Source of the DNA: JAABVY01 sp964627935 | GTDB lineage: Bacteria > Zixibacteria > MSB-5A5 > JAABVY01 | Length of the DNA stretch: 64,000 nucleotides | Reading direction: 5' to 3' | Assembly (NCBI GenBank): GCA_964627935.1 | Contig: CAZVLB010000004.1 | Location: forward strand, 124,001 to 188,000 | Part shown: positions 17,598 to 26,278 of the stretch, piece by piece | How the letters are laid out: each line of letters begins with the position of its first letter | Position numbering within the stretch: position 1 is the stretch's first letter | The notes under the pieces: generated by a model | Databases searched by the model: none | Seen by the model: only the letters and a program-made list of their open reading frames with translations | Told to the model about the DNA's origin: nothing | Program-made: the position numbers and the translations under genes

Positions 17598-18269
17598 ATG
17601 AGGAAGATAATCTTATTCGCTTTATGCAGCCTGTTTTTGATGGGTGGCAGCCTGATGGCTCTGCCGACATTGACCATTGACGGCGATGTTCAGACCGATA
17701 TTCGTGATGCCGATGGTAATGTCACGCTCAGTTTTGACGGCAATTATCAGAACTGGACCATGCTGGCGGAATTTGCCGGATGGCGCGCCAAGAATATTTT
17801 TGGCTATTACAATCAGACTATTGACCCGACCGTGATTTTCCCGGGAAGCGCCTCGCCGGTTGAGACAGCCTCCACAAACATCGCGGCCGGCGAAAAAATC
17901 GGCCTGTGGCTGCTTGCCGACCACAATAAGGACGGCAATCATGACAGCGGCGAACCTTATCTCTTCTCACAGAGAAACTGGATGGCCAATTCCGGTACTG
18001 ATGACAATGACTATCAGTACTTTTATGTCTATGATGTCAGTTCTTTTATCGGCACCGGCGTGAGCTATGATTTCGATACGCCCAATTCCGACTTTTCGAC
18101 CACAGGGGATTTCAATTACCTGATTTATATCGATGATTCCGGGGCCGGCCCCGATTATGATCACAATGATATGATTATAGGCGTATCAGCTATACCGGAA
18201 CCGGGCACACTTCTTTTGCTCGGGCTGGGCATGGCTGCGGCACGATTCTATCGCCGAAACAAGAAATAA
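17598..18269 (+). CDS. Secreted PEP-CTERM sorting-domain protein
   Basis: The chosen start, ATG 17598, has GGAG at 17587-17590 and gives a normal signal peptide (MRKIILFALCSLFLMGG, then LMALP). The mature part (about 200 residues) contains acidic DxDxD-like stretches (DHNKDGNHDSGEP, DYDHNDMIIG) like calcium-binding DUF4114 modules. The C-terminus is a canonical PEP-CTERM tripartite tail: AIPEPGT, a hydrophobic helix LLLLGLGMAAA, and basic RFYRRNKK. Such tails are recognised by exosortases (EpsH/XrtA type), which should be encoded elsewhere in this genome. Its function in the matrix or surface is unknown. Confidence 0.88.
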   Translation: MRKIILFALCSLFLMGGSLMALPTLTIDGDVQTDIRDADGNVTLSFDGNYQNWTMLAEFAGWRAKNIFGYYNQTIDPTVIFPGSASPVETASTNIAAGEKIGLWLLADHNKDGNHDSGEPYLFSQRNWMANSGTDDNDYQYFYVYDVSSFIGTGVSYDFDTPNSDFSTTGDFNYLIYIDDSGAGPDYDHNDMIIGVSAIPEPGTLLLLGLGMAAARFYRRNKK

Positions 18270-18292
18270 AGCAGGCATAAATACCTGATTTG

Positions 18293-18322
18293 AAGGCAGC
18301 CAAATTATGGCTGCCTTTTTTT
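18293..18322 (+). terminator. Intrinsic terminator of the PEP-CTERM gene
   Basis: GGCAGCCA (18295-18302) pairs with TGGCTGCC (18308-18315) around a 5-nt loop, followed by seven T residues. Confidence 0.88.
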
Positions 18323-18364
18323 GGCCCAAAAAAAAATGAAATCCTGAGTGCCGTCAGCAGACAT

Positions 18365-18733
18365 TTATTGGCTTAACAGGCTATCTACCTTTTCCTTCAA
18401 TGGTTTTAGAGGCACCATGCCCGGTATTTTGCCTATCGGCCTGTGATTTTTAAAGAAGACCAATGTTGGCGTGCCCATTACCTGATATTGTTTCACAGCC
18501 TGCGAATTATGCATCACGTTGGCCATAAAGAAGTTCACTTTTTCGGCATATTGCGGCGCCAATTCATTGATCAGGCTGTTCATTACCTGGCAGTGGCTGC
18601 AACTGTTGGAGAAGAATTCCACAACAGCCGGTCTATCCGGGGCCAGGACTTCCTGTTCGAATGTTTCATCTGTGATTTTCAACGGCTTACCCGCCTTGGA
18701 TCCGCCGCCGAAAAGTTTCTTGAAAAATCCCAT
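18365..18733 (-). CDS. Thioredoxin-family protein
   Basis: This 122-residue protein has the active site FFSNSCSHCQVM (Cys45, Cys48) and the cis-proline loop MGTPTLVFF. The CSHC motif differs from the CGPC of housekeeping thioredoxin, so its redox potential probably differs. A basic, glycine-rich N-terminal stretch (MGFFKKLFGGGSKAGK) has no signal peptide. It starts 3 bp after the PepF stop, so it is translated with PepF. The role is likely cytoplasmic disulfide reduction, and the substrate is unknown. Confidence 0.88.
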   Translation of the reverse strand: MGFFKKLFGGGSKAGKPLKITDETFEQEVLAPDRPAVVEFFSNSCSHCQVMNSLINELAPQYAEKVNFFMANVMHNSQAVKQYQVMGTPTLVFFKNHRPIGKIPGMVPLKPLKEKVDSLLSQ

Positions 18734-18736
18734 AGC

Positions 18737-20545
18737 TTATTTCTGTGTCAATTTGTCTACCTGGTTAACCTGATCCGCAAACAGTTTCAATGTCGCCTTG
18801 ACAGGATCGGCTGTGGCCATATCCACACCGCATTTTTTGAGCTGATTGATCGGGTAATCGCTTCCGCCCGATCTCAGCAGGTTCAGGTATTTCTCGATAA
18901 TGCCCTCTTCACCGGAGATGAACTTATCCAGGATTGCCTGCGAAGCGGCGTAGGAAGTGGCATATTGATAAACATAATATGTGTAGTAAAAATGAGGTAT
19001 ACGCGACCATTTATACTTGGTGAACTCATCCATTGTGATCGCGGAACCATAATATTTGCGCGTTAATTCATCCCAGATTTTATTCAGCTCATCCGGTGAA
19101 AGCGCCTGGCCCTGTTCCACCATGTCATGAATCATCAGTTCGAAGCGTGCATACAGCACCTGGTGGAAGAATGTCCCGAATGTATTATCTATATGCCTGT
19201 TCAGCAAAAACAGCTTGACCTTGTCATCATCGGTCTTTTTGAGCATATGCTGCAAAAGCAGGCCCTCGTTTAATGTTGAGGCCACCTCGGCCACGAAGAT
19301 TGAATACTGCGCCTTGGGATAGGGCTGAGTCTTGTTGGAATAGAAACTGTGCATGCAATGGCCCATCTCATGCGCCAGGGTGAACATGTTGTCGATCGTA
19401 TCATTATAGTTCATCAGCACAATCGGATGAGTGGAGTAATTCGATGAACTGTAGGCACCGCTGGCCTTGCCCTCGGTTTCATAGACATCCACCCAGCGAC
19501 TCTGGAAAGCCTTTTTCAGGTTCTCGATATAATCCTCCCCCAAAGGCTGGCAGGCCTCGATAACCTCTTTGACAGCATCCTCGTAGGAGACCTCATAGTT
19601 CTGCTCAGGAAATAGAGGACACATAGTATCATAGGGAAATATTTCATCCAGACCCAGTATGCGCTTGCGCAGACCGATCCATTTGTGCATACCGTCAAGA
19701 TCCGATTCAGTTGTATCCAGGAGTGAATGATAGACAGAGGTCGGGATATTATTGGCATCCAGCGCAAAATGCAGACTGCTTTCATACTTGCGCGCACGGG
19801 CATAGAAGACATCTTTATTGATAGCTGCCGAAAGCGATGCGCTCAGAGAATTGATATGATCCTTATAAGTGGAATAGAGCGCATTATGAGCATCACGACG
19901 TACCCGTTGCACCGATGAATCCATGAATTTGGCGAAACGCTGCTTGGTCAGCCTGACCTCCTCACCCTCTTCATCTTTGATGGTCGGATATGTCAGGTCG
20001 GCGTCATTGAGCATGGTGAAGACCATATAAGGTCCGCGGGCGACCATCATGGATTGCGCCAGAAGCTCCTCGATTTCGCCGGAACGGATATGTTCACGGG
20101 AGCGAATCAGCTCATGAATATAGAAATCATATACATCCGGCTCCGGAAACTGCTCGGCCATCTGCTTGAGCTTTTCATCTTCGATTTTCAGAAGTTCCGG
20201 CTCAACAAATGAGAATGCGGCCGAGGCCTGTGAGGCCAGCATGGCGGCCCGGTCGGCCATCGACTGGAACTTGGAGACACGATGATCAAGATCGCCACTG
20301 CGGCGCGCATACTGATTCAGATTATCGACTATGATTGAAAGGCTTGATCGCTCCTTAAGGCATTCGTAAAGGGTTTGCGGAGATTCGGCCAGCTTGCCCT
20401 CAAATTTTTTGGCCTGCTCGATAAGCCTCTGGGCTTTTTTAAAATCCTCTTCCCAGGCTTGATCGGAGTCATACAGGTCGGCCAAATCCCATTTATACTG
20501 ATCTTCGATATCGGATCGCTGCGGTATGGTATTCTTATCGCTCAT
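18737..20545 (-). CDS. pepF: Oligoendopeptidase F, M3B family
   Basis: ATG 20545 follows AGGAAAGGATAGAG and yields 602 residues, the usual length of PepF. An upstream in-frame ATG would add 20 non-conserved residues. The zinc motif LAHEMGHCMHS lies near residue 390. The N-terminal helical domain (QYKWDLADLYDSDQAWEEDF) and the C-terminal HxxYYTYYVYQYATS segment are typical. The enzyme cleaves cytoplasmic oligopeptides of roughly 7-17 residues. It is co-transcribed with the thioredoxin-like gene. Confidence 0.93.
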   Translation of the reverse strand: MSDKNTIPQRSDIEDQYKWDLADLYDSDQAWEEDFKKAQRLIEQAKKFEGKLAESPQTLYECLKERSSLSIIVDNLNQYARRSGDLDHRVSKFQSMADRAAMLASQASAAFSFVEPELLKIEDEKLKQMAEQFPEPDVYDFYIHELIRSREHIRSGEIEELLAQSMMVARGPYMVFTMLNDADLTYPTIKDEEGEEVRLTKQRFAKFMDSSVQRVRRDAHNALYSTYKDHINSLSASLSAAINKDVFYARARKYESSLHFALDANNIPTSVYHSLLDTTESDLDGMHKWIGLRKRILGLDEIFPYDTMCPLFPEQNYEVSYEDAVKEVIEACQPLGEDYIENLKKAFQSRWVDVYETEGKASGAYSSSNYSTHPIVLMNYNDTIDNMFTLAHEMGHCMHSFYSNKTQPYPKAQYSIFVAEVASTLNEGLLLQHMLKKTDDDKVKLFLLNRHIDNTFGTFFHQVLYARFELMIHDMVEQGQALSPDELNKIWDELTRKYYGSAITMDEFTKYKWSRIPHFYYTYYVYQYATSYAASQAILDKFISGEEGIIEKYLNLLRSGGSDYPINQLKKCGVDMATADPVKATLKLFADQVNQVDKLTQK

Positions 20546-20761
20546 CTCTATCCTTTCCTGTTTTGCATACAAAATTATTCCTGAATAAACATAATTCCGG
20601 CCCAAATTTCAAGTGCTATCCGGCCCGAACCTTAATGCTTGCAAAATATTAAAAAATCCTGCCATTGGATTTGCCAAGATGAGCCCAAAAGCATATCTTA
20701 GGGGCAATTCTGAATGGGATTGGCAGGAACAATGCTTGATTTTGAGATAGAGGTGTAAAAA

Positions 20762-21736
20762 ATGAAGAGAGTTCTGGTAACAGGCGCCCTGGGACAGATA
20801 GGCTCGGAACTGACAATGGCTTTGCGGGAACGGATCGGCGATGAAAATGTGATCGCCACCGATATTCGCATGCCCAATAATTCGATATTGCGTGATGGCG
20901 GGCCGTTCGAATTTCTGGACTGCCTCGACCCGCATCATATAACCCGCGTGATGCAAATCTATCAGGTCGATACGATCTATCACCTGGCCGCTATTTTGTC
21001 GGCGGTGGGGGAGATGAAACCGAATCAGGCCTGGCAGGTCAATGTCAATGGGCTCTATAATATCCTCGAGGCCGCCCGTCAATACCATTGCGCGCTATTT
21101 GTACCCAGTTCAATCGGTGCCTTCGGCAAGACCACGCCCAAAGACGGTACGCCGCAGGATACGATACAGCGGCCGGACACAATCTATGGCGTCACCAAGG
21201 TTACAGGCGAACTGCTCTGCGATTATTATTATAAAAGATTTGGCGTGGATACACGCGGAGTGCGTTTTCCGGGCCTGATCTCCTATGAAACCGAGCCGGG
21301 CGGCGGCACCACAGATTATGCCGTGGAGATATTTATTGAGGCGCTCCTGCACGGAAAATACACCTGCTACCTGAAACAGGACAGCAGGCTGGATATGATG
21401 TATATGCCGGATGCGATCAAGGCCATGATCAACCTGATGGAAGCCGATGCCTCTAATTTAAAACATCGCAACGCCTTCAATGTCACCGCTATGAATTTCA
21501 CCCCTTCCGAGCTGGCAAATGAAATCAAAAAGCATGTGCCGGAATTCGAAATGGAATACAACGTCGATCCGGTGCGCCAGTCGATTGCCGATTCATGGCC
21601 GAATTATCTGGATGATTCCGCTGCACGTGAGGAATGGGGCTGGGACCCGCAATTTGATATGGCGGCGATGACCAGGGATATGCTGGAAAAGCTGGGCGAA
21701 CGATCCAATTTGCCCAAAGTGCAGACATCACGCTGA
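20762..21736 (+). CDS. tdh: NAD-dependent epimerase/dehydratase-type L-threonine 3-dehydrogenase
   Basis: This 324-residue extended SDR protein has the nucleotide motif VTGALGQIGSEL and the catalytic Ser/Tyr/Lys set in VPSSIGAFG and TIYGVTKVTGE (YxxxK). Segments such as RFPGLISYETEPGGGTTDYA and the C-terminal EEWGWDPQFD match the short-chain type of L-threonine 3-dehydrogenase rather than sugar epimerases. The enzyme would oxidise threonine to 2-amino-3-ketobutyrate. The usual partner gene, a 2-amino-3-ketobutyrate CoA ligase, is not adjacent. A sugar-nucleotide epimerase activity cannot be fully excluded. Confidence 0.82.
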   Translation: MKRVLVTGALGQIGSELTMALRERIGDENVIATDIRMPNNSILRDGGPFEFLDCLDPHHITRVMQIYQVDTIYHLAAILSAVGEMKPNQAWQVNVNGLYNILEAARQYHCALFVPSSIGAFGKTTPKDGTPQDTIQRPDTIYGVTKVTGELLCDYYYKRFGVDTRGVRFPGLISYETEPGGGTTDYAVEIFIEALLHGKYTCYLKQDSRLDMMYMPDAIKAMINLMEADASNLKHRNAFNVTAMNFTPSELANEIKKHVPEFEMEYNVDPVRQSIADSWPNYLDDSAAREEWGWDPQFDMAAMTRDMLEKLGERSNLPKVQTSR

Positions 21737-21755
21737 TCCAAAGAGCTTTAGGAAT

Positions 21756-21797
21756 AAAAAGGCTCCCGGTAATAGCAATTCGGGAGCCGTTATTTTT
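21756..21797. terminator. Bidirectional intrinsic terminator
   Basis: GGCTCCCG (21761-21768) pairs with CGGGAGCC (21781-21788). A T-rich tail follows on the plus strand, and five A residues precede it, giving a T-tract on the minus strand. It serves both the dehydrogenase gene and the carbamoyltransferase operon. Confidence 0.85.
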
Positions 21798-21813
21798 GCA
21801 AATTGGCGAACTT

Positions 21814-21972
21814 TTAGAAGAGCGTATAGATAAACGGTGCCAGCGCCGAACCCTGGGCAAATACAAGCAGCGCGCCCAATAAGATCAGAAATGTGATCAC
21901 CGGGGCCAGCCACCATTTTTTTCGGGCTTTCAAAAATCCCCATAATTCTCTAAATATCCCAAATCTTGACAT
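21814..21972 (-). CDS. DUF5989 family small membrane protein (52 residues)
   Basis: Reading the minus strand from ATG 21972 gives a 52-codon gene ending TAA at 21814-21816, too short for most ORF callers. The product starts MSRFGIFRELWGFLKARKKWW and continues with one transmembrane helix of about 20 residues (PVITFLILLGALLVFAQG), then SALAPFIYTLF. This matches the DUF5989 family, which is regularly encoded beside SxtJ-like proteins and carbamoyltransferases, as here. A Shine-Dalgarno-like GAAAGG lies 10 nt upstream. The function is unknown; a membrane anchor or partner for the carbamoyltransferase is a reasonable guess. Confidence 0.85.
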   Translation of the reverse strand: MSRFGIFRELWGFLKARKKWWLAPVITFLILLGALLVFAQGSALAPFIYTLF

Positions 21973-22049
21973 CAATTTAAGCCTTTCGCATCATCTGCGT
22001 ATCGTAAATATTATAAAATCAAATCAATATGCAGGTTCCATATTCATTG

Positions 22050-22448
22050 CTAATAGGGCTTGTCCTGACGGCTCGTTGGCCCCTCCGGGTCAACCTTGAT
22101 CCAGTAGCTTTTGGCCTGCGGATCTATTTTGCGTTTCATCGGATCATTTCCAAACAGCCTCATCAGAAGCCCCACAGGTGTTATCACCACGTAATATGTT
22201 ATCGTCAATAAAACATAGGACATTACTATGCCCATGTAAAAGGCGAATTTCATCCAGATCCATTCGATCGGCCAAAGCACTTTCGGGAATACCAGGCCGA
22301 AGAGGAGGAAAAATCCCGCCACCCCATAGAAGTACTTAAATATGCCATGGTCTTTCCAGAGCAGGAAGCTGGCCACGATGGCAAATGCCACCGCCATGGT
22401 GATGCCGAATTTACGCAGTTCTTTATTTGTCTTTTTGGTTTGTTGCAT
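22050..22448 (-). CDS. SxtJ family membrane protein
   Basis: This 132-residue protein has three to four hydrophobic segments (about 13-30, 36-58 and 66-98). The C-terminal part (GLLMRLFGNDPMKRKID) is typical of the SxtJ family, named from saxitoxin clusters but widespread outside them. The gene starts 3 bp after the carbamoyltransferase stop, so the two are translationally coupled. No enzymatic motif is visible. The likely role is to place the carbamoyltransferase or its acceptor at the membrane; this is inference from constant association. Confidence 0.85.
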   Translation of the reverse strand: MQQTKKTNKELRKFGITMAVAFAIVASFLLWKDHGIFKYFYGVAGFFLLFGLVFPKVLWPIEWIWMKFAFYMGIVMSYVLLTITYYVVITPVGLLMRLFGNDPMKRKIDPQAKSYWIKVDPEGPTSRQDKPY

Positions 22449-22451
22449 AAA

Positions 22452-24284
22452 CTAATCCAGCTCAAACAGCTCGCGCCAATCCTCATCTTCCTCGAGCTCC
22501 GGCTGTTCCTCTTTGTATAAAATCAGGTCCTGCATCACAAGCACATCCATCTCCGTACGCATAAAACACAGGTAGGCATCTTTGGGAGTGCATACAATCG
22601 GTTCACCGCGCACATTGAAGGATGTATTCACGATCACGCCATATCCTGTGCGCTCCTTGAATTTGGATATAAGGGCATGATAGCGGTCATGATCCCTCTT
22701 GTCGATAGTCTGCACGCGGGCGGAATAATCGACGTGAGTAACCGCAGGAATATCGCTGCGGGGTATGTTTAATTTATCGATTCCAAACAGTTTTCTTTGT
22801 GCCTCAGTCATTTCCACACGCCGGTCTTTTTGTACATTTGCCACCAGGAGCATGTATGGCGAAGGTCGATCCAGTTCGAAATATTCATTGACATCCTCGA
22901 CCAAACATGATGGCGCAAAAGGTCTGAATGATTCACGGTATTTAATCTTCAGGTTCATAACCGACTGCATCTTGGGACTGCGCGCATCACCGACTATACT
23001 GCGTGCACCCAGTGCCCTGGGCCCGAATTCCATTCGTCCGCAGTAAAATCCCAGCACTTTTTCGCTGGCCATGGCATCGGCGGCTTTTTCGATAACTTCG
23101 TCAGCGTTGTGGCGGTGATACGGGTAGCCCTTTTTCTTGAGCCATCTTTCGATATCATCGCTGGTCCATGACGGTCCCAGGTACGAGCCTTTCTGCCCGT
23201 CACGGCCGTCACCATCGACTTTGCGCGGTTTGTCCAGCTTCTGATGCCATGTGAACAGGGCCGCCCCCAATGCTCCGCCGGCATCCCCCGCCGCGGGCTG
23301 AATCCAGATATCATCGAATATATTCGATCTTAAAATTTTGCCGTTACCGACGCAATTCAATGTCACGCCGCCTGCCAGGCAAAGATATTTTTCGCCGGTT
23401 TCCTTGCGTACATGACGAGCCATACGCAGCATGACCTCTTCGGTAACCTCCTGAATCGAACGGGCCAGGTCCATTTCACGCTGAGTCAGTTCGGTCTCCG
23501 GCGTACGTGGAGGACCGCCGAACAGCTTATGAAACTTGCGCGAGGTCATGGTCAGGCCCTGGCAGTAGTTGAAATAGCTCATATCCAGCTTGAAACTGCC
23601 GTCCTCTTTCAGGTCCATCAGGTTATCGAGTATTGTCTGCACATATTTGGGCTCACCGTATGGCGCCAGGCCCATAACCTTGTATTCTCCCGAATTTACC
23701 CTGAAACCGGTGTAATATGTGAATGCCGTATATAACAACCCGATACTGTGCGGGAAATGCATCTCGTATTTGAGTTCGATTTTGTTGCCGTTGCCGACTC
23801 CCCATGATGCCGTGGCCCATTCGCCCACGCCGTCCATGGTCAATATTGCGGCCCGTTCATAGGGGGAGGGATAAAAGGCCGAGGCGACATGCGACTGATG
23901 ATGTTCCGGGTAGACCATCGGGCCCGAATAGCCCAGTTCATGTTTTATGCGGTCGCCCATCCAGAGCTTTTCCTTGAGCCAGAGGGGCATGGCTTTCCAG
24001 AATGACCTGATTCCAGACGGGGCATAGGAGAGATAAGTCTCCAGAAGTCGTTCGAATTTAATCCAGGGCTTGTCGTAAAATGCGACAAAATCAAGATCAT
24101 CGGCCTTAATTCCGCCTTCTTTGAGACAGTATTCGGCCGCATGTTTGGGGAACCTGTGATCATGTTTTTTGCGGCTGAAACGCTCTTCCTGGGCAGCGGC
24201 TACAATATGGCCGTTGCGTATCAGGCAGGCCGCGCTGTCATGATAGAATGCTGAAATTCCAAGTATGTTTATGTCTTTTGCCAC
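22452..24284 (-). CDS. Carbamoyltransferase, NodU/CmcH/SxtI family
   Basis: This 610-residue protein has an N-terminal Kae1/ASKHA-type domain. It opens with ILGISAFYHDSAACL and carries AAAQEERFSRKKHDHRFP, HHQSHVASAFYPSP and TMDGVGEWATASWG. The C-terminal domain holds RMEFGPRALGARSIVGDAR and NTSFNVRGEPIV. The family uses carbamoyl phosphate and ATP to carbamoylate a hydroxyl group on sugars or antibiotics. The acceptor here is unknown and no biosynthetic cluster surrounds it. It is the first gene of the three-gene operon with SxtJ and DUF5989 proteins. Confidence 0.93.
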   Translation of the reverse strand: MAKDINILGISAFYHDSAACLIRNGHIVAAAQEERFSRKKHDHRFPKHAAEYCLKEGGIKADDLDFVAFYDKPWIKFERLLETYLSYAPSGIRSFWKAMPLWLKEKLWMGDRIKHELGYSGPMVYPEHHQSHVASAFYPSPYERAAILTMDGVGEWATASWGVGNGNKIELKYEMHFPHSIGLLYTAFTYYTGFRVNSGEYKVMGLAPYGEPKYVQTILDNLMDLKEDGSFKLDMSYFNYCQGLTMTSRKFHKLFGGPPRTPETELTQREMDLARSIQEVTEEVMLRMARHVRKETGEKYLCLAGGVTLNCVGNGKILRSNIFDDIWIQPAAGDAGGALGAALFTWHQKLDKPRKVDGDGRDGQKGSYLGPSWTSDDIERWLKKKGYPYHRHNADEVIEKAADAMASEKVLGFYCGRMEFGPRALGARSIVGDARSPKMQSVMNLKIKYRESFRPFAPSCLVEDVNEYFELDRPSPYMLLVANVQKDRRVEMTEAQRKLFGIDKLNIPRSDIPAVTHVDYSARVQTIDKRDHDRYHALISKFKERTGYGVIVNTSFNVRGEPIVCTPKDAYLCFMRTEMDVLVMQDLILYKEEQPELEEDEDWRELFELD

Positions 24285-24585
24285 CGCTATTTCTCAATTT
24301 GATCAAAATTGTAAGTTTATAAAGTTATCGGCAGGCTCGGAGATGTCAACACAAATAATAACATTAGCCTTGCCCGAGTTCCGCCGTTTTTTGCGTACTG
24401 TTGCTATCCATACAAATATTTAATCTTTGAAAACAGGATAATAGAGGTTTTGATCCGAGAAAAATCCAAAAAATGCAAAAAAGGGGAATTATCCGGTTGG
24501 TTTTGTGTTTCAGGAGTATATATTCATACGATCTAAGAGCTTGTATGATCGATATATAGGTCTGCCTTAAGAGAATTCTATTAAA
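24285..24585. other. Divergent intergenic region, no gene seen
   Basis: This gap of about 300 bp lies between the divergent carbamoyltransferase and MenG genes. It is AT-rich with several A-runs and the weak inverted repeat CGATC/GATCG around 24529-24551. No RNA gene or clear promoter could be assigned. Confidence 0.4.
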
Positions 24586-25314
24586 ATGAGTAAAAAGCCG
24601 TTAAAAGAATGGTCCCATGAGGAGAGAATTGCCGCTGTTAAAGATATTTTCAGCGATATTACCCCGCATTACGACCGCATGAATCATCTCATGTCTGCCG
24701 GGCAGGATATGATGTGGCGCCGCTTTGCTGTTAAACGGCTTCCCGCAGAGACCAGGAAGGTAATTGATATAGCCACCGGGACGGGCGATCTGGCGATTGA
24801 TATTGCCCGCAAACGGAAAGACGTGCATGTCACCGGTGTTGATTTTGTGCCGAAAATGCTCGATTTAGCGCGATCAAAAACCGAAAAGAAGAATCTCCTG
24901 CACCGTATCGATTATCGCGAGGGTGATGCCATGAATCTGGATTTCGAAGATGATAGTTTCGATGCCTCTACGATAGCATTCGGCATGCGCAATATTCCGG
25001 ATCGCCAGGGTGCAATAAGTGAGATGAAACGGTTGGTCAGGCCGGGGGGCAAGGTGATTGTGCTTGAGATGACATTTCCAAAAAATATGAAAATGCGCGG
25101 TTTCTTCAACTGGTACCTTAACAATATAATTCCGGTCATGGGCGTTTTGATCACAGGAAACAAAAAGGCCTATAATTATCTGTCCGAGTCAATTCAGGAT
25201 TTCCTTCATCCCGATCAGCTTTCTGAGCTATTCCAGAATGCAGGTCTCAATAAGGTCAAAGCGATACCATTGACATTCGGCATCACTTACCTCCATGAAG
25301 GAATCGTCGAGTAA
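24586..25314 (+). CDS. menG: Demethylmenaquinone methyltransferase, UbiE/MenG
   Basis: This 242-residue SAM-dependent methyltransferase has the family start VKDIFSDITPHYDRMNHLMS and the glycine-rich SAM site VIDIATGTGDLAIDIA. It also has FGMRNIPDR and the C-terminal SESIQDFLHPDQL and FGITYLHEG. It performs the last step of menaquinone synthesis and in some bacteria also of ubiquinone synthesis. Menaquinone is the likelier quinone in a member of this group, but no other men genes are in the window. The Shine-Dalgarno signal is weak. A small gap follows to a membrane protein gene on the same strand. Confidence 0.93.
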   Translation: MSKKPLKEWSHEERIAAVKDIFSDITPHYDRMNHLMSAGQDMMWRRFAVKRLPAETRKVIDIATGTGDLAIDIARKRKDVHVTGVDFVPKMLDLARSKTEKKNLLHRIDYREGDAMNLDFEDDSFDASTIAFGMRNIPDRQGAISEMKRLVRPGGKVIVLEMTFPKNMKMRGFFNWYLNNIIPVMGVLITGNKKAYNYLSESIQDFLHPDQLSELFQNAGLNKVKAIPLTFGITYLHEGIVE

Positions 25315-25401
25315 TAAAATGCCTGGCGATCAGATCATGAAATTATATCTTGAAACCTTTACCTTATCCTCTATTTTGTAGTCCAATTTGAAAGATATGA
25401 T

Positions 25402-26217
25402 ATGACATCAACTAATAGAAAGACAACAGTATTTATATGGGTGCTGGCAGTTGTAATGACCTTGCTGTCGGCATTTTATCAAAGAACCACCGGGCCTACA
25501 TATCCTGTTCGAGGCGGCCTTGAGATTGATGATCAGCAGGTTAAGTATTGTCTCCTGCGTTCTCATATCAGCAGTTCCGATGCCGAGATTAAAATCGTTG
25601 CGCCGGAATCTTCAATCGGCGGATATTATGAATTCCGTCGCTATAAGAGCCATGATCAATGGTCTCGTGTACCGTTAAAACGGGAAGCTGAAAGCCTGCT
25701 GGCAACCTTGCCAAAACAGCCCCCGGCAGGCAAAGTCATGTATCAGATAACATTGACCGATTCCGCCGGTAATCAATATGATCTCACCGGGGAACCGGTA
25801 ATTATGAGATTCAAGGGCGAAGTGCCGGTTTCGGTGATTATCCCGCATATAATTTTGATTTTTAGCGCCATGCTTTTTTCCACCCGGACCGGATTTGAGG
25901 CGATATTTAATCGGCCCCGGCAGTATAGCTACACTGTTGCGACTGTGATACTGATGCTTGTGGGCGGTATGATTTTGGGGCCGGTTGTGCAGAAATACGC
26001 ATTCGGCGCATTCTGGACCGGATGGCCGTTTGGCCATGACCTGACCGACAACAAGACGCTGGTGGCATTTATATTCTGGGTCATAGCGCTGGCCCGGGCA
26101 AGAATTAAGGGCAAAGGCAGGGGCTGGATCTTAGCGGCTTCTGTGGTGACACTGCTGGTTTTTTTGATACCCCACAGCGTCCTCGGCTCGGAATTGGACT
26201 ACACAGAAATAGAATAG
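25402..26217 (+). CDS. Conserved membrane protein of unknown function
   Basis: This 271-residue protein has an N-terminal helix (about 9-25), an extracytoplasmic beta-rich section of roughly 120 residues (YEFRRYKSHDQWSRVPL, PPAGKVMYQITLTD), and then four hydrophobic helices (about 147-162, 176-200, 215-232 and 242-260). No catalytic motif is recognised. The pattern GPVVQKYAFGAFWTGWPFGHDLTDNK is glycine and aromatic rich and looks conserved. It may be co-transcribed with MenG (87-bp gap) and is closed by a strong terminator. Confidence 0.6.
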   Translation: MTSTNRKTTVFIWVLAVVMTLLSAFYQRTTGPTYPVRGGLEIDDQQVKYCLLRSHISSSDAEIKIVAPESSIGGYYEFRRYKSHDQWSRVPLKREAESLLATLPKQPPAGKVMYQITLTDSAGNQYDLTGEPVIMRFKGEVPVSVIIPHIILIFSAMLFSTRTGFEAIFNRPRQYSYTVATVILMLVGGMILGPVVQKYAFGAFWTGWPFGHDLTDNKTLVAFIFWVIALARARIKGKGRGWILAASVVTLLVFLIPHSVLGSELDYTEIE

Positions 26218-26226
26218 CTTCGAGTT

Positions 26227-26260
26227 AAAAAAGGCCTGTCATCACCTGACAGGCCTTTTT
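26227..26260. terminator. Bidirectional intrinsic terminator
   Basis: AAGGCCTGTCA (26231-26241) and TGACAGGCCTT (26247-26257) form a perfect 11-bp stem with a 5-nt loop. It is flanked by A-runs and T-runs, so it can stop transcription from both sides. Confidence 0.92.
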
Positions 26261-26278
26261 CATCATCTTATTCAATGT

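Noticed and set aside
20545..20605. Upstream start for the PepF gene
   Set aside because: The additional 20 residues are not like any PepF N-terminus, and a good ribosome site precedes the internal ATG.
21728..21943. 71-codon minus-strand reading frame beside the carbamoyltransferase operon
   Set aside because: It runs through the terminator hairpin and has low-complexity composition. The overlapping 52-codon DUF5989 frame matches a known family and is the real gene.
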